Part shown: positions 50,697-59,034 of the stretch, in pieces | Numbering within the stretch: the first letter of the stretch is position 1 | How the letters are laid out: each line of letters starts with the position of its first letter | DNA from: Gemmatimonadota bacterium | Lineage (GTDB): Bacteria > Gemmatimonadota > Gemmatimonadetes > Gemmatimonadales > GWC2-71-9 | Length of the DNA stretch: 64,000 bases | Direction of reading: 5' to 3' | Assembly: GCA_009692185.1 (NCBI GenBank) | Contig: SHZT01000004.1 | Location: 1-64,000 of the forward strand | Made by a program: the position numbers and the translations under genes | Notes under the pieces: model-generated | What the model was told of the DNA's origin: nothing | Database searches by the model: none | Seen by the model: only the letters and a program-made list of their open reading frames with translations

Positions 50697-50768
50697 GGCG
50701 ATGGTGGGAAGAGCGATGGTGGAGGAGGCGATGGTGGGAAGGGCGACGGTGGAAGAGGCGATGAGGCG
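50697..50768. repeat. Minisatellite in the leader of the DeoC gene
   Basis: Two 30-bp copies (50697-50726 and 50727-50756) differ at 3 positions and are each built of two GCGATGGTGG half-units; a partial copy (GGCGATGAGGCGATGG) runs into the DeoC start codon. The tract fills the gap between vertex gene 2 and deoC and contains several GGAG/GAGG and ATG triplets. Confidence 0.85.
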
Positions 50769-51779
50769 ATGGATATGGACGAGAGAGAGCTGAACGAACT
50801 CGCCCGAGCGGTCGCGGCTCGACTCGCCGAGAGTCGGAGACGTGGTCGTCGCGAGCCCGAAGCGCGCGCCGTTGTTCCTATCCGCCCAACCGCCCAACCG
50901 CCTGTCCGCCAAGGCGGCCCGTGGATGAACGCGGATCCGGCGTGGAGGATGCCGGTGGGGGGGCGCACGGCGCACGGCGCACCGGGCTTGGTCGTCGCGG
51001 AGACGACCGTAGTCCCCGTTCCCGTTGTCGTTCAAGCTGCCTCAGTTCGCGTCGCAGACTTCATCGATCATACGGTCTTGAAGGCCGAAACGACACGTGG
51101 CGAGATAGACAAGCTGTGCGCCGAGGCGGTGGAGCACCGGTTTGCCGCGGTGTGCGTGAATGGCGTGTGGACGGCGCGTTGCGCCAGGCTGGTGAAGGGA
51201 AGCGGCGTGAAGGTCGCGACCGTCGTCGGGTTCCCGCTGGGTGCGATGACCAGTGCGGCAAAGGCGTTCGAGACGAAGCAGGCGGTCGCTGACGGGGCCG
51301 ATGAGATCGACATGGTCGCCGCCCTGGGTCACATCCTGGACGAAGACTGGGACCACGTAGAGGATGATATTCGCGCGGTCGTGGAGGCCGCGGCCGGCCG
51401 TACGGTCAAGGTGATCCTTGAAACCGCCGCGCTTCAGCCGCTCACGGTGGTGAAGGCCGCCGCGATCGCGATGGAAGCCGGCGCCCATTTCGTGAAGACG
51501 TCAACCGGCTTTCATCCGTCGGGAGGAGCGACGGCCGAGGCCGTGGCGCTGATGCGGCTGGTGGTCGGCGACGCGCTGGGGGTGAAGGCGTCGGGCGGCG
51601 TGCGGGACTGCGCCACCGCGCTCAAGATGATCGCGGCCGGTGCCAGCCGGCTGGGAACGTCGAGCGGGGTGAAGCTGGTGGATTGCCTTGGCGCGGGACC
51701 GATGCCGCTGGCAGACTTGCTCGCGTCGCCCGACAAGCACGAGGCGAGCTGCAAATCGGGGAACTGCGAGACGTACTGA
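50769..51779 (+). CDS. deoC: Deoxyribose-phosphate aldolase with encapsulation-peptide-like N-terminus
   Basis: 336 residues; ordinary DeoC is ~220-250. Residues ~4-25 (DERELNELARAVAARLAESR) form an amphipathic helix like known microcompartment encapsulation peptides. A low-complexity linker (to ~90) is followed by the class I aldolase barrel: DHTVLKAET, VATVVGFPLGAM, Schiff-base lysine in HFVKTSTGFHPSGGAT, and VKASGGVRDCATAL. It splits 2-deoxyribose-5-phosphate into glyceraldehyde-3-phosphate and acetaldehyde. With two vertex proteins upstream it is probably a shell cargo. The tail CKSGNC contains paired cysteines. Confidence 0.92.
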   Translation: MDMDERELNELARAVAARLAESRRRGRREPEARAVVPIRPTAQPPVRQGGPWMNADPAWRMPVGGRTAHGAPGLVVAETTVVPVPVVVQAASVRVADFIDHTVLKAETTRGEIDKLCAEAVEHRFAAVCVNGVWTARCARLVKGSGVKVATVVGFPLGAMTSAAKAFETKQAVADGADEIDMVAALGHILDEDWDHVEDDIRAVVEAAAGRTVKVILETAALQPLTVVKAAAIAMEAGAHFVKTSTGFHPSGGATAEAVALMRLVVGDALGVKASGGVRDCATALKMIAAGASRLGTSSGVKLVDCLGAGPMPLADLLASPDKHEASCKSGNCETY

Positions 51780-51794
51780 CTGACTCGCCTTCCT

Positions 51795-52193
51795 TTTGGT
51801 CAGCTTGCCGAGGAAAATGTCGGCCAGGATTGCCGGCGTGAACCGGATGGGCGCGGACAACCCCGGGAGGTTGTACGCCGGCACGACGGCGCCGAGGACC
51901 GTGGGTATGTGGAGGACGTTGCCCCCGATGGCAGTGATGGCCGAGTCGGTCATTGGCGCATCGCTGGTGCCAAAGTCCACGGTCTTGTCCGAGAATTGCC
52001 GGATCCCGCCGCCCGAACCGATGGACTGGTAGTTCAGCTCGGCTCCGAGGGCCTTCTGGTTGTAGGTGATGATCCAGTTCTGGTAGATGAGGTTCGGGAA
52101 CGTCGCGCCGGCCCCGTTCAGGCGAACCTGGCCAGCCGCGTGAGGGGCTGCAGCCGCCAGCGCGGCCAGGGCGATCAGGCAAACTCTCTTCAT
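51795..52193 (-). pseudogene. pstS: Phosphate-binding protein PstS, N-terminal third only
   Basis: From ATG 52193: signal peptide (RVCLIALAALAAAAPHAAGQ), then GAGATFPNLIYQNW, NYQSIGSGGGIRQF, VDFGTSDAPMTDSA and AILADIFLGKLTK, all typical PstS. Homology stops at ~51795 where the sequence runs into the deoC 3' end; the frame continues antisense through deoC to a stop at 51501, with no family resemblance. The C-terminal two thirds, including the second lobe, are missing. A rearrangement breakpoint lies within about 15 bases of the deoC stop. Confidence 0.9.
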
Positions 52194-52220
52194 GAGTAGC
52201 GGCCTCTCGTGTGCGGTCGT

Positions 52221-53258
52221 TTAGAAGGTGAACTGCATCTGGAACAAGGCCTGCGATCGGACCGCCTCGAGTGCCGGCGTGGTCACACCGCCCTCGTACA
52301 TCAGGTGGTCCAGGTCCAGCAGGAGGCGGAGGTTGGGAGTGATCTGGCAGGAAGCGCCCGCGATGATCCTGGTCTGGCGGTCCGCGGCGACGCCGGTGTT
52401 GGGGTCGATCACATCAACCCGTCCGATGAAAGTCACCTTGGACTTGGGCATGCGGTACACCGCGAACCCGCTCAGTATCCGGCCCGCGCGGGTGCGCAGG
52501 AGCGGCGTCGTGATGCTATCCCGGGTGAACGCGATCTCGGCCGCGACGGTGGCCCGGCGGCTTCGATAGGAGACCGCGGCCAGGGCTCGCTGACGGGTCC
52601 CACCGCTAGTGGGTTTTCCCAAGTGCCCGAACGCGCTGAGACGGAGCCCGCCCGTCCGGCTGCTATCGTCGGTCTTGGCGACACGCGCTGAGACCCGCAG
52701 CTGGGCGTCCTTCCGGCGGTCCCCGGGTGCGCGGTTATAGTTCTCGCCGTTCAGGACCGTGAATTGCGCGTTGACCCGGTCCGGGCCCCATTTCCCGTCA
52801 ATTCCCAGGCCGAAATCGGAGGACGACAGGTAGCTGAGCGGGGTGGCTTGGTCGCCGCGATCGAGCACGGTCGTGCCCTGCATCCGGTAATCCCACAGCG
52901 TCTCTTCGAAGTCGTTCCAGGCCGTCTGCATCTGGCCGAACTTGAACGTCAGCTTGCTGTTCTTTGGCGTGTAGGCTGCGAAGGCGTACTTGAGCCGGTA
53001 GGCCAGCGATCCGTCCGCGACTCGGTAGATGTCGCCCGTGACTCGAGTGGTGAGCGCGTCAAACCGGCCGTTGAAATTCAGGTAGGCGCGGGTGACGTCG
53101 AAGTTGTTGCCCCGATTGGCGGTGTCGGCGAGGAGGTAGGAATACTGCGCGTAGACGACGCCGCCGCCCGTGAGGGACGGCGCCGTCTGGGCCAGGCCAG
53201 GTTGAGCCACGATCGCGGCGGCGAGAAATGCCGCGCCCGTGAGCTTGGTAAGTGACAT
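52221..53258 (-). CDS. Outer-membrane porin, phosphate-selective type likely
   Basis: 345 residues from ATG 53258 with signal peptide (TKLTGAAFLAAAIVAQPGLAQ). Alternating beta strands throughout, ending in QMQFTF with the C-terminal phenylalanine required for barrel insertion. KYAFAAYTPKNSKLTFKFGQMQTAW resembles porins of the OprO/OprP group. Position between truncated pstS and phoRB supports phosphate starvation control, and a Pho-box-like repeat lies upstream. Confidence 0.7.
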   Translation of the reverse strand: MSLTKLTGAAFLAAAIVAQPGLAQTAPSLTGGGVVYAQYSYLLADTANRGNNFDVTRAYLNFNGRFDALTTRVTGDIYRVADGSLAYRLKYAFAAYTPKNSKLTFKFGQMQTAWNDFEETLWDYRMQGTTVLDRGDQATPLSYLSSSDFGLGIDGKWGPDRVNAQFTVLNGENYNRAPGDRRKDAQLRVSARVAKTDDSSRTGGLRLSAFGHLGKPTSGGTRQRALAAVSYRSRRATVAAEIAFTRDSITTPLLRTRAGRILSGFAVYRMPKSKVTFIGRVDVIDPNTGVAADRQTRIIAGASCQITPNLRLLLDLDHLMYEGGVTTPALEAVRSQALFQMQFTF

Positions 53259-53313
53259 GTGTGAGCGTGTTCCTATATAGAAAGGGTTGAACTCGAACAG
53301 GGGAAAGGTCAGG

Positions 53314-53334
53314 GAGCCCGGTTTCGACGGGCTC
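53314..53334 (-). terminator. Hairpin between phoR and the porin gene
   Basis: GAGCCCG (53314-53320) pairs with CGGGCTC (53328-53334), 7-base loop. It follows the phoR stop and precedes the porin. There is only a short pyrimidine stretch after it, so it is a moderate terminator or attenuator candidate. Confidence 0.45.
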
Positions 53335-53340
53335 ACGGAA

Positions 53341-53358
53341 GTGCAACAATAGTGTAAC
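53341..53358 (-). promoter_or_regulatory. Candidate Pho box upstream of the porin
   Basis: On the minus strand GTTACAC-TATT-GTTGCAC: two 7-base direct repeats with 11-base periodicity and an AT-rich 4-base spacer, the architecture of PhoB sites (CTGTCAT-like units). It lies ~85 bases before the porin ATG, beyond a TATATA at 53274-53279 that may be its -10. Confidence 0.45.
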
Positions 53359-53377
53359 GGGGGCTGAACGCGGCGAG

Positions 53378-55087
53378 CTAGGCTATCGGGGATGGGAAGA
53401 AGAGTCGAACGGTCGTCCCCTCGCCGAGCGCGCTCTCGACCGACACCCGCCCGTCGTGCGCTTCGACCAGGTGTTTCACGATAGCGAGGCCCAGCCCTGT
53501 TCCGCCCTCGTCGCGGGAGCGGCCCGGATCCACGCGGTAGAACCGCTCGAAAACGCGCGGCAGGTGGTCCTTCGGAATGCCGGCCCCGGTATCGCGGACG
53601 ACTACTTCCATGCCGTCGGGCAGGCGCTGTGCGGAGAGGGTGACCCGGCCGCCCGGCGGCGTGTGGCGGATCGAGTTGTCGAAGAGGTTAGTCAGGATCT
53701 GCCGCACGGCGTCCGGTTCGGCGTGCAGGGACACGCCGGGGCCGGCCGAAACGTCGAGGCCGATGTTTCGCTCGGCGGCGCGCGGAGCGAGCGGGGCCCA
53801 GGCCTCACGCGCCGCCTGCGCGACGTCCACCGTGCCCGCGTTCGCCTGCCACCGGTCGGACTCGATGCGCGCGAGGTCCAGGAGGTCGTCCACCAATCGC
53901 TGCATGCGGCGGCTGTTCGCCAGGATGACGTCGAGGAACTTCCGGCGCGTCGCGGGATCGGTTTCGTCCGCCAGCAGTGTCTCGGCGTACCCCGCGATGC
54001 TGGTGAGCGGGGTTTTCAGTTCGTGCGACACGTTGGCCACGAAGTCGCGCCGCACGGTTTCCAGCCGCTTAAGCTCCGAAACATCGTGCAGGACGATCAC
54101 CGCGCCGCCCTTGGGTAGCGGCCGGGCGGTGAACAGAATCACGCGCTCGCCGATCGTGGTTTCGCGGTCAACGACCGCTTCGCCGCGGAGCGCCCGCTCG
54201 ACGATATCCAGGACGTCCCGCTGGTGAAACAGTTCCCGGGCATTCGGGATCCGCTCGTCCGGCCCGAACGCCAGCAGGCGCCTGGTTGCGTCGTTAGAGC
54301 TCACCACGTTGCCATCGCCGTCCACGGCCATGACGCCTTCCACCATGGACTGAATCAGCGTCTCCGTTTCCTCGCGGCCGCGCCGCAGGGCCTCCATTCG
54401 GGCGCCCAGGTCGTCGTCCATCGCGCGGAGGGAGCGCACGAGCTGGCGGATTTCGGGGGCCGTCGAGTGCGGGAAATCCGGACGCTCGCCGGCGGCCAGG
54501 GCGCGCGCCGCGCGCCCCAGTTCAGCCAAAGGGCGTCCGAACGCCCGCCCGCCCACGCCGGCCAGGACCGACCCGAACAGCAACGCCACGAGCGAGGCGA
54601 CCAGCACCGCCTGTTGTGCCACGCTCACCTGGGCGTCCACCTGTTCGAGCGGGGCCGACACGCGGACAACGCCGGGCCAGGCGGGGATCGCGATCTTGAG
54701 TTCCGGCCGGTTGGTGGACGTGGACAGCCTTCGGTCTGTTCCGGTTCTTCCCGCCAGGGCGGTTTCGACTTCGGGCCGGCCCCGGTGGTTCTCGAGGAGC
54801 TTGAGGCTGGCGTCGTCGAAGTCCGAATCACCGAGGACAACGCCGTCGCGGGCGATGAACGTGACGCGGCGGCCGAGCACGGCACCGAAGCGATGGGCAA
54901 GCGGGTTGAGCGTGGTTGAGCCACGCGGGATGGCCGACGCGATCAGGCTGGCTTCGCGTTCTAGTTCAGCGGCGAGGGATGCTTCGAGGTCTTTGCGCTG
55001 CCAACGGTCGGTCGCCACCACCATCGCGGTGACCGACACGAGCAGGATGGCCACCGCCCCAAGAAAGAGGCGGGTGGCGAACGTCAC
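53378..55087 (-). CDS. phoR: Phosphate-regulon sensor histidine kinase PhoR
   Basis: 569 residues from GTG 55087, overlapping the phoB stop (GTGA). Two membrane helices (~5-25 and ~160-182) enclose a periplasmic domain. HAMP-like linker, PAS (~240-340), HisKA with H355 in NVSHELKTPLTSIAGYAETL (a PhoR-like box), HATPase (LFDNSIRHTPPG, DTGAGIP, GGTGLGLAI). The coupling with phoB and neighbouring phosphate genes supports the name. Confidence 0.88.
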   Translation of the reverse strand: MTFATRLFLGAVAILLVSVTAMVVATDRWQRKDLEASLAAELEREASLIASAIPRGSTTLNPLAHRFGAVLGRRVTFIARDGVVLGDSDFDDASLKLLENHRGRPEVETALAGRTGTDRRLSTSTNRPELKIAIPAWPGVVRVSAPLEQVDAQVSVAQQAVLVASLVALLFGSVLAGVGGRAFGRPLAELGRAARALAAGERPDFPHSTAPEIRQLVRSLRAMDDDLGARMEALRRGREETETLIQSMVEGVMAVDGDGNVVSSNDATRRLLAFGPDERIPNARELFHQRDVLDIVERALRGEAVVDRETTIGERVILFTARPLPKGGAVIVLHDVSELKRLETVRRDFVANVSHELKTPLTSIAGYAETLLADETDPATRRKFLDVILANSRRMQRLVDDLLDLARIESDRWQANAGTVDVAQAAREAWAPLAPRAAERNIGLDVSAGPGVSLHAEPDAVRQILTNLFDNSIRHTPPGGRVTLSAQRLPDGMEVVVRDTGAGIPKDHLPRVFERFYRVDPGRSRDEGGTGLGLAIVKHLVEAHDGRVSVESALGEGTTVRLFFPSPIA

Positions 55088-55785
55088 CGGGCGGCCTTCA
55101 ATCGGTACCCGAATCCGCGCACGGTTTCCACGAGGTCGCCCGCGTGGCCCAGTTTCGCGCGCAGGCGCTGGACGTGCATGTCTACCGTGCGGGTCTGGAT
55201 GCTGGGGTGCGCCTCCCACACCGTTTCGAGGAGCTGGGCTCGGGATTGCACGCGGCCGCGGCGTTCGGCTAGCGTCAGGAGCAGCTTGTATTCGGTGGCG
55301 GTCAGGTCGAGGGGCTTCCCGCCGACGCTCACTTGGTGCGCCGCGCGGTCAACGGAGATCGGGCCGGCGACCAGGAGCGACCCGGGCGAGACGGCCGGAC
55401 CGGCGAGTCGCCGGAGTACCGCGCCCACCCGGAGGACCAGTTCTTTCGGGGAGAATGGCTTGACGACGTAGTCATCGGCGCCGAGCGCGAGGCCGCGCAC
55501 GCGGTCTACCTCGTCCTTGCGGGCGGTGAGGAGAATGACACCGATGTCTCTGGTTTCCGGCTTTCGGCGGATTTCCTGAAGGATGTCGTAGCCGGATGCG
55601 CCGGGGAGCATGAGGTCGAGTATGACCAGGTCAGGGGCGGCCTCGCCGGCGGCCTTGAGCGCCTCGGCGCCGTTGCTGGCCGTGGCGACGCGATAGCCCT
55701 CTTTCGCGAGATGATATGCGACGAGTGCGGTAATGTCGGGCTCGTCGTCAACAACCAGGATACGGTGGGTCAATGGTCCGGCCAA
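55084..55785 (-). CDS. phoB: Phosphate-regulon response regulator PhoB (OmpR family)
   Basis: 233 residues from TTG 55785. Receiver domain: acidic DDE (13-15), phospho-acceptor D57 (VILDLMLPG), T88, K109 (YVVKPF). The C-terminal winged-helix trans_reg_C domain contains LDLTATEYKLLLTLAERRG, RTVDMHVQRLRAKLG and ETVRGFGYRL. It activates Pho genes when phosphorylated by PhoR; likely targets here are the porin and the truncated pstS. Confidence 0.9.
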   Translation of the reverse strand: MAGPLTHRILVVDDEPDITALVAYHLAKEGYRVATASNGAEALKAAGEAAPDLVILDLMLPGASGYDILQEIRRKPETRDIGVILLTARKDEVDRVRGLALGADDYVVKPFSPKELVLRVGAVLRRLAGPAVSPGSLLVAGPISVDRAAHQVSVGGKPLDLTATEYKLLLTLAERRGRVQSRAQLLETVWEAHPSIQTRTVDMHVQRLRAKLGHAGDLVETVRGFGYRLKAAR

Positions 55786-55893
55786 TTGGGGACTTCGGGC
55801 GAATATAACGGTCGGTCAAGTGGCGACCATCACACTCCCTCAGCCGGCCGGCAATTGCGCCGGAGAAGGCGTTCTTTCAGATTGCGCTTCCTT

Positions 55894-58800
55894 ATGTATA
55901 TGTCGCTGACCCGCCGGTTCGCGGTCGGAATCGCGCTGGTCCTGGGCGCGCCGTGCGCCGCCGCCGCGCAGGATTCCCTCCACGTGGTCGTTGTGTCCAC
56001 GACCGATATCCACGGTCGGGTCACCTCCTGGGACTACGTCCAGGACCGCGAGGCTCCCTGGGGCCTCGATCGCGCCGCGACCGTTATCGACTCGTTACGC
56101 AAGGCGTATCCCGGCCAGGTCGTCGTGGTGGATGCAGGCGACCTGATCCAGGGCGATCCCTTCGCCGCGTATTTCGCGTCCGTCCGTCCCGCCGATCCGA
56201 ATCCGGTCGTGGACGCGCTGAACGCGGTAGGCTACGACGCGTGGACCCCCGGAAACCACGAGTTCAACTTCGGGCTCGAGGCGCTGGCCCGCGCCACGGG
56301 CAACGCCGCTTTCCCGGTGGTGTCGGGCAACGTCTTCGCCCTTCCGCGCGACACGCTGGCGTACCAGTCCTCGGCGGTGGTCGTCCGGCGCGGCGGCATC
56401 CGTGTTGGGATCACCGGTTTCACCACGCCCGGCGTGATGCGCTGGGATGCGCGCAACGTGTCGGGCCGGGTGCTGGTGCGTCCGATCCTTCCGCAGGCGG
56501 AGCGCATGCTGCGGTATCTGGACTCCCGGGTGGATCTCAAGCTGGTGCTCATCCATAGCGGCATGGACGGGCCTTCGTCCTACGACGCCACCGGCGTCGG
56601 CGACGAGAACGTCGCGGCCCGGCTCGCGACTCTGCAGGTGAAGCCGGACCTTGTAGTCGTCGGTCATTCGCACCGCCGGATGCGGGACTCCGTGATCGCC
56701 GGCGTCCATTTTGTGCAGCCTGACCCATGGGCGCAGAGTCTCTCGGTGGCGCACGTGTGGTTCACGCCGCGCGCCCGGCCGAGCGCGGACGGCTCGCGGT
56801 ATCGTGTGAGCCGCATCGAAGCAGACCTGGTTCCGCTGGCGGGCGTAAAGCGGGACCCGCGTGTTGTCGCCCGGTTCGCGCTCGCCAGGACGGCGGTGCA
56901 AAGCTGGGTGTCGCAGCCGCTGGCCACGATCGAAGGCGACTGGAGCGCGCGGAACGCGCGGGCCGAAGACACACCCGTCATTGACTTCATCAACGAAGTG
57001 CAGCGCCGCCAGACGGGGGCGCAGCTCTCGACCACGGCCGTGGCGGACACCCGCACCGGGTTCGGCACCGGGGTCGTCCGCCTGCGGGACGTGGCCGGTG
57101 TGTACCCCTACGAGAACACGCTCAAGGCCATCCGGATTCCGGGTGTCGCCCTCAAGGCGTACCTGGAGCAGTCGGCCGCGTATTTCCGCACGTGGAATCC
57201 CGGCCAGCCGATCATCAACGACAGCATTCCGGGCTACAACTACGACATCGTGAGCGGGGTGAGCTACACGGTAGACGTGTCCCGGCCGGTGGGGTCGCGC
57301 ATCCTCCAGCTCACCTACCAGGGACGGTTGGTGCAGCCGTCAGACACGTTCACGATGGCGATCAACAACTACCGGCAAGGCGGAGGCGGCGGTTTCCGCA
57401 TGCTTGCCGGCCTGCCGGTCGTGTACGATCACGACGAGAACGTGCGGGATGTCATCGTGGAGGCGCTTCGGAAGATCGACACCCTGCGGGCGAAGGACTA
57501 CACCGACCGGTCGTGGCAGATCACGCCGCCGGCGGCGGCCGCCGCGGTGCGGGGGCAGTTCGGGGGCCCGGTGGCGGCCGCGCGGGACTCGCTGCTCCTC
57601 CGCGTATTCCATATCAACGACCTGCACGGGGCCCTCGAGCCCCGCGTCACATCGTGGTCCGGCGGCAAGCGCGTCGGGGGGGTGGCGGCTATCAAGGGCC
57701 TCATGGATTCCCTGACAAAGGAATGTGCCTGCGCCACCATACGGCTCGACGGCGGCGACGAGATGCAGGGGAGTCCCGCCTCGAACTGGGTGTACGGGAA
57801 GTCCGTCATTGAAGCGATGAATGCCATGGGGATCAGCGCCGCCGCCGTGGGCAACCACGAGTACGACTGGGGTGTAGACACCCTGCAGGCCCGCATTCAG
57901 GATGCTCACTACCCCTTTCTTTCGGCCAACACGATCGAGACGCGCACCGGGAAACCGCCTGCCTGGGTCATTCCCTGGACGGTGGTGGAAGTGGGTGGCA
58001 AGAAGGTCGGGCTGATCGGGATCACGACGATCACGACGCCGACGTCGGCCCGCCCGTCCATCGTCGCGCCGTACACGTTCGAGAAGGCGGCCCTCGCGAT
58101 TCACCGGGCGCTTCCCGACGTACGGTCGAACCGGCCGGATTTCGTCTTCGTGCTGGCCCATGAAGGCGGCTTCTGCGACTCGACCTGCCACGGCGAGATC
58201 TTCGACGTCGCCCGGACGCTCGATTCAGGGTCGGTGGACCTGATCGCCGCCGGGCACACGCACGTGCCGTTCAACACGACGGTCAAGGGAATCCCGATCG
58301 TGGATGCCGGTGCCTTCGGCGGCGGCGTCGTGGTCGTGGACTTCTGGCGCCGCGCCAACGGCGTACGGCAAACCGTGGCGCAGGTCCATACCGTGTGGAC
58401 CGATAGCATCCGGCCCGACCCGGCCCTCACCGCCCTGGTCGAGCGGTACAAGCAGCTGACCAACCGGGTGGCGGCGCGGACGGTGGCCGACTTCAAGTTT
58501 CCCCTCGAGAAACGCGAGGCGGAATACCCCCTGGGCCACCTCATTGCCGATGCCCAGCGCGCCACTGGTCGCACCGATGTGGCGATCATGAACAACGGCG
58601 GGATACGCACGCGGATTCCCGCGGGGCCCGTGACGTTCGGCCATCTGTTCGAGGTGCATCCGTTCGGGAATATCCTGGTCAAGCTCACGGTCCGGGGAGA
58701 CAGCCTCCTGCGGGCTTTCGAGACGGTTGTGGCGGGAGACCAGCCCGACGCCAACGTGTCGGGTGTCGAGATCTGGTACGACCCGTCCAAGCCCAACTGG

Positions 58801-59034
58801 TCACGGGTCAAGCGCGCGAAGCTCTCCGACGGCAAGCAGGTGACCAAGAATGGCACGTACACACTGACGGTGAGCGATTTCATGGCGGAGGGCGGCAGCG
58901 GTTTCTCCATGCTGAAGGGCGCCGCCAAAGAAGAGACCGGCGTCACGGATCTCGACGCGCTGGTGTCCTACCTCGGCCGCCTGCCACGCCCGGTCGAAGT
59001 TCCCGAGACTGTACGACTGCATCCGGAGAAATGA
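55894..59034 (+). CDS. Secreted tandem (double) 5'-nucleotidase/UshA-like enzyme
   Basis: About 1046 residues from ATG 55894 (ATG 55900 also possible), signal peptide FAVGIALVLGAPCAAAAQ. It holds two complete copies of the metallophosphatase plus 5'-nucleotidase C-terminal domain. Unit 1 (~28-540): STTDIHGR, VVDAGDLIQGDP, PGNHEFNFG, VVGHSHRR, NNYRQGGGGGF. Unit 2 (~565-1040): HINDLHGAL, RLDGGDEMQGSP, VGNHEYDWG, AAGHTHVPF, MNNGGIRTRI, SDFMAEGGSGF. UshA is normally a single ~550-residue copy. It should dephosphorylate extracellular nucleotides. First gene of a coupled run with add, nupC and punA, divergent from phoB. Confidence 0.9.
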   Translation: MYMSLTRRFAVGIALVLGAPCAAAAQDSLHVVVVSTTDIHGRVTSWDYVQDREAPWGLDRAATVIDSLRKAYPGQVVVVDAGDLIQGDPFAAYFASVRPADPNPVVDALNAVGYDAWTPGNHEFNFGLEALARATGNAAFPVVSGNVFALPRDTLAYQSSAVVVRRGGIRVGITGFTTPGVMRWDARNVSGRVLVRPILPQAERMLRYLDSRVDLKLVLIHSGMDGPSSYDATGVGDENVAARLATLQVKPDLVVVGHSHRRMRDSVIAGVHFVQPDPWAQSLSVAHVWFTPRARPSADGSRYRVSRIEADLVPLAGVKRDPRVVARFALARTAVQSWVSQPLATIEGDWSARNARAEDTPVIDFINEVQRRQTGAQLSTTAVADTRTGFGTGVVRLRDVAGVYPYENTLKAIRIPGVALKAYLEQSAAYFRTWNPGQPIINDSIPGYNYDIVSGVSYTVDVSRPVGSRILQLTYQGRLVQPSDTFTMAINNYRQGGGGGFRMLAGLPVVYDHDENVRDVIVEALRKIDTLRAKDYTDRSWQITPPAAAAAVRGQFGGPVAAARDSLLLRVFHINDLHGALEPRVTSWSGGKRVGGVAAIKGLMDSLTKECACATIRLDGGDEMQGSPASNWVYGKSVIEAMNAMGISAAAVGNHEYDWGVDTLQARIQDAHYPFLSANTIETRTGKPPAWVIPWTVVEVGGKKVGLIGITTITTPTSARPSIVAPYTFEKAALAIHRALPDVRSNRPDFVFVLAHEGGFCDSTCHGEIFDVARTLDSGSVDLIAAGHTHVPFNTTVKGIPIVDAGAFGGGVVVVDFWRRANGVRQTVAQVHTVWTDSIRPDPALTALVERYKQLTNRVAARTVADFKFPLEKREAEYPLGHLIADAQRATGRTDVAIMNNGGIRTRIPAGPVTFGHLFEVHPFGNILVKLTVRGDSLLRAFETVVAGDQPDANVSGVEIWYDPSKPNWSRVKRAKLSDGKQVTKNGTYTLTVSDFMAEGGSGFSMLKGAAKEETGVTDLDALVSYLGRLPRPVEVPETVRLHPEK

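Noticed and set aside
51501-51794. C-terminal 98 codons of the pstS open frame
   Set aside because: Antisense to deoC and unlike PstS; read-through after the breakpoint, so not annotated as protein.
55786-55893. Pho box between phoB and the double nucleotidase
   Set aside because: I looked for 11-base-periodic repeats like the one upstream of the porin and found none convincing.
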